This document shows positions 32,612-41,085 of a stretch of DNA of 64,000 bases, one piece after another. The notes under the pieces are model-generated. The model was not told the DNA's origin. It was given only the letters and a program-made list of their open reading frames with translations, and did not search any database. Both the position numbers and the translations under genes were made by a program. This stretch comes from Saccharomonospora sp. NB11 (GTDB lineage Bacteria; Actinomycetota; Actinomycetes; Mycobacteriales; Pseudonocardiaceae): the NCBI RefSeq assembly GCF_015910535.1, contig NZ_JACBJG010000003.1, positions 1-64,000 on the forward strand, written 5' to 3'. How positions within the stretch are numbered: the stretch's first letter is position 1; each line of letters starts with the position of its first letter.

Positions 32612-33700
32612 TTGGACACGACGACGTTGCGCGATCTGGCGAGAACGCACGGGCCCTTCGCGTCGGTGTACTTCGACGACACCCACAACACCGAGGACGC
32701 CGCCAAGCAGCGCGAACTCACCTGGCGTGAGTTGCGCGAGGAGCTCGCCGACCAGGGTGCCGACGAAGGCACGCTGACCGCGCTGGACGAGGTCGTGCTC
32801 GACCGCGAGCCTCCCGTCGGCCGCGCGGGCCGCGCCGTCGTGGCCGCCGCCGAACAGGTCCTGCTGGACCAGCGCCTGACCGAACCGCCACCGCGACCGG
32901 TGGCGCGGGTGTCCCGATTGCCCTACGTGGTCCCGCTCGTGCAACACGGCGAACTCCCACCCGCCCACGTCGTCGCCGTCGTGGATCGCGTGGGAGCGGA
33001 CGTCACGGCCGTCGACGAACACGGCACCGTGGTCGACTCCCGCACGGTCGAAGGCCCGAACAGCCAGGTCCACAAGGTGCGCGGAGGGGCGTGGTCGCAT
33101 CGCAACCTCCAGGCTCGCGCCGAGGAACTCGCCAGGCAGAACATCGAGCAGGCCGCCGAGCACGTGGCGTCGATCGCTCGCCGGGTGGGCGCCGCGCTGG
33201 TGGTCGTCGCCGGTGACGCGCAGGCGCGCAGGACGTTGATCGAGGCGCTGCCGCAGCAGGTACGCGAGACCGTCGAGGAGGTCGAACCCGGCGGCCGGAA
33301 ACAGGGCTCGGGCAACGACGAGCTGGACGCGCTCGTGGACGACCTGCTCGCCGAGGCCGTCCGACGGCGCACCGAGGACGTCGTGCGGCGCTTCTCGGCC
33401 GCGTTCGCCCAGCCGACCGGGCTCGCCGTCCAGGGTTTGGAGGCCGTGACGACGGCGCTGCGCGAAGGCAACGTGTCGACCCTGCTCGTGGGGGAGCCCG
33501 GCGACGCGGAGGTTCTCGTGGGGAGCGACCCCTCGCTGGTGGCGTTGCAGAAGGAGTTGCTCGGCGACGGCGAGGCCACCCGCGTCCGGGCCGACGAGGC
33601 GCTGCCGATGGCCGCCGCCGCGGTGAACGCCGACGTGGTCGGTGTGGGTGATCAAGCGCAGCTCAGCGAGGGTTTCGGCGCCGTGTTGCGCCACGATTGA
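32612..33700 (+). CDS. baeRF family 2-type protein (Rv2629-like)
   Basis: A 362-residue protein of the bacterial archaeo-eukaryotic-release-factor (baeRF) family, similar in layout to mycobacterial Rv2629. It starts MDTTTLRDLARTHGPFASVY and carries the core VVAVVDRVGADVTAVD (about 121-136), the HKVRGGAWSHRN (about 154-165) and ALVVVAGDAQARRTLIEALP (about 196-215). Such proteins resemble eRF1 and are thought to act on ribosomes under stress, but catalysis has not been shown. The TTG at 32612 has GGAGG upstream. A SigF-type promoter lies ahead and rsbW/sigF lie behind, so it belongs to the stress operon. Confidence 0.75.
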   Translation: MDTTTLRDLARTHGPFASVYFDDTHNTEDAAKQRELTWRELREELADQGADEGTLTALDEVVLDREPPVGRAGRAVVAAAEQVLLDQRLTEPPPRPVARVSRLPYVVPLVQHGELPPAHVVAVVDRVGADVTAVDEHGTVVDSRTVEGPNSQVHKVRGGAWSHRNLQARAEELARQNIEQAAEHVASIARRVGAALVVVAGDAQARRTLIEALPQQVRETVEEVEPGGRKQGSGNDELDALVDDLLAEAVRRRTEDVVRRFSAAFAQPTGLAVQGLEAVTTALREGNVSTLLVGEPGDAEVLVGSDPSLVALQKELLGDGEATRVRADEALPMAAAAVNADVVGVGDQAQLSEGFGAVLRHD

Positions 33701-33779
33701 GAAAGAGGAGAAGGTTGGCCAGAACGATCGCTACTGTGAGCGGGGAACTTTGAACGGTCGGCAGAACACCGAGGTAACA

Positions 33780-34211
33780 GTGACCGAGACCAAGCCGCCG
33801 ACGAACAGCATCGGCGCGCAGGACGACATCGAACTCCGGCTCGGCGCGAGCCTGGTGCACCTACCCATCATCCGATCGGTCGCGGCGAGCATCGCGATGC
33901 GAGTGGACTTCGACCTCGACTCCATCGCCGATCTCCGGCTCGCGGTCGACGAGGCGTGCTCGACGCTCATCACCCGAGCCGTGCCGGGCAGCACGATGGT
34001 CTGCCGTTTCACCCGCGACGAGGACCAGTTGCTGTTCCACGGCGCCGTCTCCTCCACCGACGCCGAGGCGCCCAGCACGACGTCCTTCGGCTGGAAGGTG
34101 CTCACCACGCTCGCGGACTCGGCGACGGCCTGGGCAGAGGAGAACGCCGAGGACGGGCAGGGCACCTGGGTCCACATCGAGCTCGCGAAACGGAAGCCGG
34201 CTTTTACGTGA
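33780..34211 (+). CDS. rsbW: Anti-sigma factor RsbW-type kinase
   Basis: A 143-residue GHKL-type anti-sigma factor. The N-box-like DLRLAVDEACSTLIT (about residues 50-64) and the C-terminal fold typical of UsfX/RsbW are visible. It should hold SigF inactive under normal growth and be released by an unphosphorylated anti-anti-sigma partner. No such partner is in the window. The GTG at 33780 follows GAGG; TTG 33750 is possible. Its stop overlaps the start of sigF (GTGA), the usual coupling of these two genes. Confidence 0.87.
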   Translation: MTETKPPTNSIGAQDDIELRLGASLVHLPIIRSVAASIAMRVDFDLDSIADLRLAVDEACSTLITRAVPGSTMVCRFTRDEDQLLFHGAVSSTDAEAPSTTSFGWKVLTTLADSATAWAEENAEDGQGTWVHIELAKRKPAFT

Positions 34212-35011
34212 CCGAATCGACCACACAGGGATCACGCACGGCGTCGGACGACTACCAGCACCTGACGCCGCTCTTTCAGGAGTTCGCCTCGCTCGACGAG
34301 GACGATCCCCGCCGAAGCGAACTGCGGGACCGGCTCGTCACGGGCCACCTGCCGCTGGCGGAGCACATCGCGCAACGGTTCTCGGGCCGGGGCGTCGCCA
34401 AGGAAGACCTCGTGCAGGTGGCACGCGTGGGCCTGATCAACGCGGTGGACCGTTTCGACCCGGCACGCGGGTCGGACTTCCTCTCGTTCGCCGTGCCCAC
34501 GGTGATGGGCGAGGTGCGCAGGCACTTCCGCGACACCGGCTGGGTCATCCGCGTGCCCCGGCGGCTCAAGGAGCTGCATCTCTCCATCAACAACGCGAGC
34601 ACACAGCTCTCCCAGCGGCTCGGCAGGGCCCCGACCCCCAGTGAGATCGCGGAGCACCTCGGGCTCACCCCCGAGGAGGTCTACGAAGGTCTGGAGGCGG
34701 GCAACGCGTACCACTCCATGTCGCTGGACGAGGTGCTCTCGGCGGACACCGAGAACCTCGCGCTCGGCGACACCCTCGGCGAGGAGGACGCCGCCCTCGC
34801 GGGAGTGGAGAACCACGAGACGCTCCAGCCGCTGGTGCGGCAACTGCCCGAGCGGGAACGCACGATCCTGGCGCTGCGCTTCGTCCACAACATGACGCAG
34901 ACGCAGATCGCCGAACGGGTCGGCATCTCGCAGATGCACGTCTCGCGCCTGCTCGCCCGCACGTTGAAGAAACTCCGCGACGGTCTCGTCGAGGAGGACC
35001 CGTTCGGGTGA
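34208..35011 (+). CDS. sigF: RNA polymerase sigma factor SigF
   Basis: A 267-residue group 3 sigma factor. It shows region 2 (GRGVAKEDLVQVARVGLINA about 61-80, FDPARGSDFLSFAVPTVMGE about 84-103), region 3 (GRAPTPSEIAEHLGLTPEEV about 140-159), and the region 4 HTH (ALRFVHNMTQTQIAERVGIS about 222-241, QMHVSRLLARTLKKL). Relation to SigB/SigF/WhiG-type stress factors is clear. It probably reads GTTT-N15-17-GGGTA promoters, of which three clear copies lie in this window. It is coupled to rsbW. Confidence 0.92.
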   Translation: MTESTTQGSRTASDDYQHLTPLFQEFASLDEDDPRRSELRDRLVTGHLPLAEHIAQRFSGRGVAKEDLVQVARVGLINAVDRFDPARGSDFLSFAVPTVMGEVRRHFRDTGWVIRVPRRLKELHLSINNASTQLSQRLGRAPTPSEIAEHLGLTPEEVYEGLEAGNAYHSMSLDEVLSADTENLALGDTLGEEDAALAGVENHETLQPLVRQLPERERTILALRFVHNMTQTQIAERVGISQMHVSRLLARTLKKLRDGLVEEDPFG

Positions 35012-35108
35012 GCGGCCCGGAGTTCGGGCGACCGGCCGGTCGGCGACCTCGCGATCGTGTCACTCATGGTCATCACCGAGCGACCTTGATGCACTGAACG
35101 GCGGGCGT

Positions 35109-35160
35109 CCCCGACCGGCCGGTGTCCCTCGACGGGCGGTACCGCGTACCCCGGTCGGGG
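35109..35160 (+). terminator. Hairpin after the sigF operon
   Basis: CCCCGACCGG (35109-35118) pairs with CCGGTCGGGG (35151-35160), with a smaller GGTAC/GTACC stem inside. The hairpin lies about 100 bases after the sigF stop and before the next promoter. Confidence 0.5.
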
Positions 35161-35200
35161 GTTGTCGGCCCCGGATGACCACCACTCGGCGATTCGGTCT

Positions 35201-35225
35201 GTTTCCGCAGCTCAGAACCGGGTAT
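35201..35225 (+). promoter_or_regulatory. SigF-type promoter of the phosphoesterase-Ku genes
   Basis: GTTT (35201-35204), 15 bases, GGGTAT (35220-35225). The expected transcription start is at or within a few bases of the ATG at 35236, so the message is probably leaderless. Confidence 0.65.
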
Positions 35226-35235
35226 GTTCGCTGGC

Positions 35236-35718
35236 ATGGCGGACCGGGACACGCGCGGCACCACGCCGCCCACTCCTTACCCGCGCCGAGCGGAGGACCA
35301 CGGCGGGCGTCCCGTCGCGCCCCGAAATCCGTCACTGTACGTGATCACTCGCCCCGAGCACGGCCTCCACTACGACTTGCGCCTCGACTTCGGCGAACTG
35401 TCGGTGTGCTGGGCCATTCCCCAGCGTCCGTCCCACACCCCGGGCGACAAGCTGCTCGCGATCCGCACCACCGAGTCCACGCTCGGCGCCGTGTGGGACA
35501 CCGGTGTCGTGGCAGGACTCGGCACCCTGAGCCCGACGCGCGCGCTCGACGAGGGCCGACTGACATTCCGCCTCGACGGCGACCGACTCCACGGCGCGTT
35601 CGTACTGGTCCGCGCCTACCGCAGTTCGGAGCAGGAGCAGTGGCTGCTGATCACGAAGGAGACCGACTCCACGGACCACGTGGCCGCCGTCGGCGCTCCG
35701 GGCGAGGAGCCGTGGTGA
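35236..35718 (+). CDS. Stand-alone LigD-type 3'-phosphoesterase domain protein
   Basis: A 160-residue protein matching the phosphoesterase (PE) domain of bacterial DNA ligase D: SLYVITRPEHGLHYDLRLDF (about residues 34-53) holds the two histidines and the HxDxR metal site, then LSVCWAIPQRPSHTP, and LHGAFVLVRAYR...EQEQWLLITKETD near the C-terminus. In canonical domains a further His lies in an EDH motif; here the segment reads AIRTTESTLGAVWDTG, so that residue appears lost and the loop is short. It should act in DNA end trimming with Ku. A SigF-type promoter ends about 10 bases upstream; Ku starts 97 bases after its stop. Confidence 0.8.
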   Translation: MADRDTRGTTPPTPYPRRAEDHGGRPVAPRNPSLYVITRPEHGLHYDLRLDFGELSVCWAIPQRPSHTPGDKLLAIRTTESTLGAVWDTGVVAGLGTLSPTRALDEGRLTFRLDGDRLHGAFVLVRAYRSSEQEQWLLITKETDSTDHVAAVGAPGEEPW

Positions 35719-35814
35719 CCGACCGCCCGTCGTGGCGGTGTCGCTCGTCCGAGTGGCCGGCCCCGTCGGCCTGCGTCATGCTCGGATGACAGGGACGTCA
35801 GTCCAGGAGGAGCC

Positions 35815-36852
35815 GTGGCACGAGCGATCTGGAACGGAGCTCTGAACTTCGGCCTGGTGACGGTGCCCGTCGAGCTCTACAGCGCCACCCAGGACCACAC
35901 CATCCACTTCCGACAGTTCCAGCGCGGCACGTCCGACCGCATCCGGTACCGGCGGGTGAACGAGCGCACGGGCGAGGAAGTGCCGTACGACGAGATCGTC
36001 AAGGGCTACGACCTGGGCGGCGACGAGTACGTGATCATCGAGCCGCACGAGCTCGACGAGATCGCTCCGGGACGGTCACGCACCATCGACATCGACGCCT
36101 TCGTGGACCTGGAGGAGATCGACCCGATCTACTTCCAGAAGACCTACTGGCTCGCCCCGGCCAAGGAGGAGTTCGGGCGCGCCTACTCCCTGCTCATCGA
36201 GGCCATGGCCAGGACCAACCGGGCCGGGCTCGCGCGGTTCGTGATGCGCGGCAAGGAGTACATCGCCGCCGTGCGTGCGGGCGACGGAGTCCTGGTGCTC
36301 AACACGCTGCTCTTTCCCGAGGACATCCGCGAGCCACGCAAGGAGATCAGCAAGCTCCCCGAGGTCGGGCAGGTCCGCGACAAGGAAGTCGACATGGCCG
36401 TGAGCCTGATCGAGTCGATGGCGGAGGAGTGGAACCCCGAGGAGTACCACGACACCTACACCGAGCGCGTCATGCAGCTCGTCGAGGACAAGCGGGCGGG
36501 CCGCACCATCACCCCGGCCGAGGAGCCGCGCGAGGCCACCAAGGTCGTCGACCTGTTCGAGGCGTTGTCACGCAGCATCGAGGGGCGCAAACGCGGCGAC
36601 GACCGCAAGTCCGACGAGCGAGAGAAGCCATCACGGGCCGGCGAGAAGTCCCGGACGCGAGGCAAGGACAGCAAGGGCCGGACGACGAAGTCGCGCGAGA
36701 AGCAGCCCGACCTGTCCACCCTCACCAAGAGCGACCTCGACAAGATGGCCCGCGACCTCGGGGTGAAGGGGCGGTCGAAGATGAACCGCGCCGAGCTGGA
36801 GAAGGCGGTCCGGGACGCGAACCGGCGGCAGGAGCGGCGTCGCGCGTCGTGA
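35815..36852 (+). CDS. ku: Ku protein (non-homologous end joining)
   Basis: A 345-residue bacterial Ku with the classic start ARAIWNGALNFGLVTVPVEL, the motif QFQRGTSDRIRYRRVNERTG (about residues 38-57) and GKEYIAAVRAGDGVLVLNTL (about 144-163) of the DNA-ring core. It is longer than the minimal Ku; a Lys/Arg-rich linker (about 260-300) leads to a SAP-like DNA-binding tail (LTKSDLDKMARDLGVKGRSK). It should bind double-strand breaks and recruit a ligase. Start at GTG 35815 behind AGGAGGAGCC. It probably shares the SigF-type promoter of the phosphoesterase gene. Confidence 0.92.
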   Translation: MARAIWNGALNFGLVTVPVELYSATQDHTIHFRQFQRGTSDRIRYRRVNERTGEEVPYDEIVKGYDLGGDEYVIIEPHELDEIAPGRSRTIDIDAFVDLEEIDPIYFQKTYWLAPAKEEFGRAYSLLIEAMARTNRAGLARFVMRGKEYIAAVRAGDGVLVLNTLLFPEDIREPRKEISKLPEVGQVRDKEVDMAVSLIESMAEEWNPEEYHDTYTERVMQLVEDKRAGRTITPAEEPREATKVVDLFEALSRSIEGRKRGDDRKSDEREKPSRAGEKSRTRGKDSKGRTTKSREKQPDLSTLTKSDLDKMARDLGVKGRSKMNRAELEKAVRDANRRQERRRAS

Positions 36853-36925
36853 CGTCGAGCCCATCGATCGGCGACGACGGCGTCCATACGTACCCAACAG
36901 GCGCTCGGGCCCCTACGATCCTGGG

Positions 36926-38407
36926 GTGGCCAGCGGGCAGCTTCCCCAGCGGATCGGTACCGTCCTTCGCACCAGCGTGGGTTTCGCGACCATCGGCTTC
37001 GGCACCAGTCTCTGCGGTGCGGGGCTCGTGCTGCTCCTGCTGTGGCTGCAAGGCCTGCCCGACGAGTTCGGTTCCGGTCGCGACGTCATCCTGATCTGCG
37101 CGTTGGCCTACGTGCTGTTCGCGTTCGCGGTCGGCACCCTGTGGGCGGGTTATCTGCAACGTCGGACGGTGCTGTGGTTCCTCGCCGACCGCAGCCCCAC
37201 GCTCCAGGAGGCCACGCGAGCACTGCGCATCCCCGTGGAACTCGCCGTGGTCGTCGGCACCCTCTGGGGCGGGGGTGCCATCGGGTTCGGCGTGCTGGCC
37301 GCGGTGTTCGGCACCTGGTACAACGCGGTCGGCGTGGTGTTGACGATCGTGCTGGGTGGTCTCTGCACTGCCGGTCTGACCTATCTGGCCGCCGAGCGCG
37401 TGGCCCGTCCGCTGCTGTTGATCTCGCTCGACGTGGTGGGACCGCGCGGACCGACGTCCGTGCTCACGCGACTGGTCGTCCTCTGGGGACTGTCCAGCGG
37501 AGTGCCCCTCGTCGGCGCGCTGTTCCTCCTGCTGCCTCCCCGCATCGGTGACGAGGACCCGACGGCGAGCCTGGTGTTGCTGTCGGCCACCGGCCTGGTG
37601 CTCGGTGCGCTGGCGACGGCGTTGTTCGCGCGGGCCGTGGCGGCTCCGTTGCACCACCTTCGCGGTGTGCTGGACGACATCCGTGCGGGACGGCGGGACA
37701 TCGCCGTCCGGGTCGACGACGCGGGTGAGATCGGCATGCTCCAGGCGTCGGTGCGCGACCTCGCCGTCGGCCTGCGCGAGCAGGAGCGCCTCCGGGACCT
37801 GTTCGGCCGCCATGTCGGCGACGACGTCGTCCAGCACGCTCTCGAACACGGCATCTCCCTCTCGGGCGACGTGCGGGAGGTGTGCGCGTTGTTCGTGGAC
37901 GTCGCCGACTCGACCACGCTCGCCACCGAGCTTCCGCCCGACGAGGTCGTCCGCCGCCTCAACCGCTTGTTCGAGGTCGTGGTCGCGGCCACCAGCAACC
38001 ACGGCGGGCTCGTCAACAAGTTCCAGGGCGACGCCGCGCTGTGTGTCTTCGGCGCGCCCGCCAAGCACGCGGACCCGGCCACCTCGGCGTTGCGCACCGC
38101 GCGCGCGATCCGCGACGCCGTGCTCGAACGGGGCGAGCTGGACCTCGGCATCGGCGTCGCCACGGGCCAGGTGTTCGCCGGTCAGCTCGGATCGCGGCGC
38201 AGGTTGGAGTACACCGTCATCGGCGACGCAGTGAACGAGGCGGCGCGACTGACCGAGCACGCGAAGCAGGTTCCCGGCCGGGTGCTGGCGAGCGGGCCGA
38301 CGCTGTCGGCGGCGGGGCGGTCGGAGCGCGACCTGTGGGTGAGTCACGACGAGATCCAGCTTCGTGGCCGCCGGACGCCGACCACCACCTTCACTGTGCC
38401 GCGGTGA
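36926..38407 (+). CDS. Membrane-bound class III adenylate cyclase with HAMP domain
   Basis: A 493-residue protein with six predicted transmembrane helices (within residues 18-240), a HAMP domain (ALFARAVAAPLHHLRGVLDD about 231-250) and a class III cyclase domain (EVCALFVDVADSTTLATELP about 318-337, GGLVNKFQGDAALCVFGAPA about 363-382, LGIGVATGQVFAG). This resembles the mycobacterial Rv1318c-Rv1320c type. The first metal Asp (FVDVADST) and the KFQGDA substrate-binding motif are present. It should make cAMP in response to a membrane or cytoplasmic signal. GTG 36926 is the start. Confidence 0.85.
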   Translation: MASGQLPQRIGTVLRTSVGFATIGFGTSLCGAGLVLLLLWLQGLPDEFGSGRDVILICALAYVLFAFAVGTLWAGYLQRRTVLWFLADRSPTLQEATRALRIPVELAVVVGTLWGGGAIGFGVLAAVFGTWYNAVGVVLTIVLGGLCTAGLTYLAAERVARPLLLISLDVVGPRGPTSVLTRLVVLWGLSSGVPLVGALFLLLPPRIGDEDPTASLVLLSATGLVLGALATALFARAVAAPLHHLRGVLDDIRAGRRDIAVRVDDAGEIGMLQASVRDLAVGLREQERLRDLFGRHVGDDVVQHALEHGISLSGDVREVCALFVDVADSTTLATELPPDEVVRRLNRLFEVVVAATSNHGGLVNKFQGDAALCVFGAPAKHADPATSALRTARAIRDAVLERGELDLGIGVATGQVFAGQLGSRRRLEYTVIGDAVNEAARLTEHAKQVPGRVLASGPTLSAAGRSERDLWVSHDEIQLRGRRTPTTTFTVPR

Positions 38408-38410
38408 CGG

Positions 38411-39433
38411 TCAGGCCGGCGGTTCGCACTCCAGCCCGGGCCAGCGCAGCACCGTCGAGCCCCAGGTGAGCCCCGCGCCGAAGGCGGAGACGAGCACCCG
38501 GTCACCGGCGCGCAGCGTGCCGTCCACGACGCCGTCGAGCATCGCGAGCGGGATGGAGGCCGCGCTCGTGTTGCCGGTGTGTCCGATGTTGACCACGAGG
38601 CTGTCGGCGGGCAGGCCGAGGTTCTTGGCCGTGGCCGTGAGGATGCGGACGTTCGCCTGGTGGCCCACGAACCGGTCCACGTCGGACGTGTGCCAGCCCG
38701 CCTTCTCCAGCACCGCCCGCGACGACGACGCCATGCGGGCCGTCGCGTGCCGGAAGACGGCCTGCCCCTGCATCCGAAGGTAGTGGTCGCTCGGATCGTC
38801 GGAGCGCTTCAGCCGCGCACCTCCGGCGGGCACGTACAGCAGGTCGGTGAGCTCGCCCTCGCTGCCCAGATCGAAGGGTCCGACGGCGCCCGGCTCGTCG
38901 GGCGAGCCCTGCCGCAGCACCACGGCACCGGCGCCGTCACCGAAGATCGGCACGGTCGTGCGGTCGTCCGGGTCGAGCAGTGTGGTGAAGGCGTCCGCGC
39001 CCACGAGCAACACCCGCGTCGCTATCTCCGCGGCGATGAGTCCTGCCGCCGTCGCAAGTGCGTACACGAACCCGCTGCACACCGCGTTGACATCGAACGC
39101 CGCGGCGCCGCTCAACCCGAGTTCGGCGGCGACCTGCGGGGCGCTGGCGGGACACAGGTGATCGGGCGTGCTGGTGGCGAGCACGACGGCATCGATGCCC
39201 TCGCCGTACGACCCGGCCGAGCGCAGCGCCCGCCGCCCCGCCTGCACCGCCATGTCAACAGTGGACAGTCCGTTGTCGACGACGTGGCGGCGGGCGATCC
39301 CCGTTCTGGTGCGGATCCACTCGTCCGACGTGTCGATGCGCCGACTGAGTTCGTCGTTGTCGACCACGCGAGGCGGCAGCCAGCCGCCGAGACCGGCCAA
39401 CACTGCCCCACCACGCGACTGCTGCGTGGGCAC
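38411..39433 (-). CDS. 3-oxoacyl-ACP synthase III (FabH-type)
   Basis: A 340-residue ketosynthase III. The catalytic Cys lies in AAFDVNAVCSGFVYALATAA (about residues 108-127), the His in DRFVGHQANVRIL (about 252-264) and the Asn in NIGHTGNTSAASIP (about 283-296). The usual N-terminal ITGWGMYLP-like segment is LAGLGGWLPPRVVDN and TRTGIARRHV follows. It condenses a starter acyl-CoA with malonyl-ACP, or a specialised equivalent. GTG 39433 is chosen because GGAGG lies 7 bases upstream; ATG 39439 is too close. It converges with the cyclase gene with a 3-base gap and is not in a fatty-acid cluster. Confidence 0.87.
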   Translation of the reverse strand: MPTQQSRGGAVLAGLGGWLPPRVVDNDELSRRIDTSDEWIRTRTGIARRHVVDNGLSTVDMAVQAGRRALRSAGSYGEGIDAVVLATSTPDHLCPASAPQVAAELGLSGAAAFDVNAVCSGFVYALATAAGLIAAEIATRVLLVGADAFTTLLDPDDRTTVPIFGDGAGAVVLRQGSPDEPGAVGPFDLGSEGELTDLLYVPAGGARLKRSDDPSDHYLRMQGQAVFRHATARMASSSRAVLEKAGWHTSDVDRFVGHQANVRILTATAKNLGLPADSLVVNIGHTGNTSAASIPLAMLDGVVDGTLRAGDRVLVSAFGAGLTWGSTVLRWPGLECEPPA

Positions 39434-39501
39434 CTGCATTCCTCCACGGGCCGACGACGGAAACAACGCTGGCGAAAACGGCCCGCTCAACTTCTATGGC
39501 C

Positions 39502-39513
39502 TACCAGTTGGTA
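39502..39513. promoter_or_regulatory. Palindrome upstream of the FabH gene
   Basis: TACCA-GT-TGGTA lies about 70 bases ahead of the fabH-type start, in the promoter zone. Similar ACC..GGT palindromes are bound by TetR-type fatty-acid regulators; no regulator is identified here. Confidence 0.3.
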
Positions 39514-39703
39514 AGAGTCGGCCATGTGACGCTTGTCTCAGTAACTGTCTACGCCTGGGTGATTGCAAAACGAAAGGGTTTTACCTAACGCCCAGCGTGT
39601 TGCCGCAGGATCATTCCGACAGCTCGACACAAGCCGGACGCGCACAGCTCACTCGACAAGGCTGCACAGGGAAGGCCGGGACGTCACCGCGTCCCGCGCC
39701 GCA

Positions 39704-40324
39704 TCACTCCGGTACCGGGACGGCTTCGGGCGTCTCGGACGGGCTGTCCTCCCGCGCCCGCAGGCGATCCCGATCCGCGCCGTTCGGGTCGAGCACCACC
39801 GCCCACGGCAGCTCGCCCAGGTCCGGAACGACCTCGGCGCTCGGGATCTGCACCGACACCGGCCTCTCGTCGTCGACGTCGAGCACGTCAGGCTCACCAG
39901 GACGCTGCGTGGGGAGCACGATCGAGGGCTCGGGAATCGGCTCGGTCGACGACTCGGGCGACGTGCTCGACGGCGGCAACGGCACCTCACGCACGGACGA
40001 CTCCGGTTCGTCACCACGAGTCGGCCGGGACGGCCGTGGAGTCGAGACCACCGGTACGGCTTCGGTGATCGCCGGACCGCCCGCCGTGGTCGGAGCGACA
40101 CCCGACGGCCCACCGGTCCCCTGCCGCACGCCCGTGATCACCACCGCGAACATCAGGATCACGGTGGCGAGCGCGGTGAACTGGAAGCGATGCGAACGGG
40201 GGCGATAGCCGTCGGACGGGAGTTCCTTCTCGTCCTCGTCGGACGGTGCGCTCGCGGCGACAATGCCCGTGCGGTCGAGAACCCCGCCGTCGTGCGGCGT
40301 CCGGCGCCAGACGTCGGGGGCCAT
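39704..40324 (-). CDS. Single-pass membrane protein with Pro/Ser/Thr-rich outer part
   Basis: A 206-residue protein with a polar N-terminus (about 45 residues), one hydrophobic helix (TALATVILMFAVVITGV about residues 50-66) and an extended Pro/Ser/Thr/Glu-rich extracytoplasmic part. Near the C-terminus is a compact segment (SVQIPSAEVVPDLGELPWAV). The shape is that of a wall-associated or anchored protein of unknown function. ATG 40324 follows AAGGGACG. It is divergent from the SsgA-like gene. Confidence 0.65.
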   Translation of the reverse strand: MAPDVWRRTPHDGGVLDRTGIVAASAPSDEDEKELPSDGYRPRSHRFQFTALATVILMFAVVITGVRQGTGGPSGVAPTTAGGPAITEAVPVVSTPRPSRPTRGDEPESSVREVPLPPSSTSPESSTEPIPEPSIVLPTQRPGEPDVLDVDDERPVSVQIPSAEVVPDLGELPWAVVLDPNGADRDRLRAREDSPSETPEAVPVPE

Positions 40325-40661
40325 CAGCGTCGTCCCTTCATCAGCCGCCCCTCGGGCACGTGTCACTCACGGCGAAGATCACGTCACGTGCTGTCTACCC
40401 GGAGCAGGACCACTTGTCACCCGTTGGAGACCGTTTCACACCCAAGAAGACTCGATCGTGTGACACTCAGGAGCGCGGCAGCGGCCGAACGGTCCACAAA
40501 GGGACCCGACCCTTCGGCCGAACCGGTGTTTGCTCTACTGTCCGTCTCGATCATCAACTTTCGCCCGAACGGCGCATCACTTTGATGGCAGATGGACGTC
40601 TTCATCAAGGGAAGGCCGCACGCGCGCCACTTTCGGCGCCACGGATGGACGGGAGCGTGCC
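40325..40661. other. Divergent control region before the SsgA-like gene
   Basis: This 337-base stretch between two divergent genes holds no convincing gene. A TTTGCT...TACTGT-like set (about 40531-40542) could be promoter elements on the plus strand, but no strong consensus is seen. Confidence 0.3.
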
Positions 40662-41075
40662 GTGGACGACAACGTCGTGCACCAGGACCAGTTCGTGTAC
40701 CTCAGCGGATGCGAGACACCCGTGTTGTCCAGGCTGACCTACACCCCGACCGCACCGTTCACGGTCTCCCTCGCCTTCCAAGTGGAGCCGGACGAGTGGG
40801 TGGAGTGGGAGTTCGCCCGTGACCTGCTCATCACCGGACTGCACGCGCCCGCCGGCATCGGTGACGTTCGCATTCGGCCGGACCTGTCGCCGTCCGACGA
40901 CGACCTGCTCGTGATCGAGCTGGAGTCGCCGGACGGCTACGCGGCCGTGGAAGCCGATCGGAGTGGCATCCAGGCGTTCGTGGACGCCACGCTGGCGCGA
41001 GTGCCTCTGGGCTACGAGTCCGACCGGCTCGACCTCGACGCGGTGATCGCGAACCTGACCACCGCGAGGCCCTGA
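40662..41075 (+). CDS. SsgA-like sporulation and cell division protein (SALP)
   Basis: A 137-residue protein of the SsgA-like family, which is restricted to actinomycetes. It has the typical LTYTPTAPFTVSLAFQVEPD (about residues 23-42), EWEFARDLLITGLHAPAGIG (about 47-66) and GDVRIRPDL signature, and a LDLDAVIANL C-terminus. Family members such as SsgB help place the cell-division septum and assist peptidoglycan changes. The GTG start follows GGGAG by six bases. The gene is alone and faces a divergent membrane-protein gene. Confidence 0.85.
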   Translation: MDDNVVHQDQFVYLSGCETPVLSRLTYTPTAPFTVSLAFQVEPDEWVEWEFARDLLITGLHAPAGIGDVRIRPDLSPSDDDLLVIELESPDGYAAVEADRSGIQAFVDATLARVPLGYESDRLDLDAVIANLTTARP

Positions 41076-41085
41076 ACGTCGCGGC

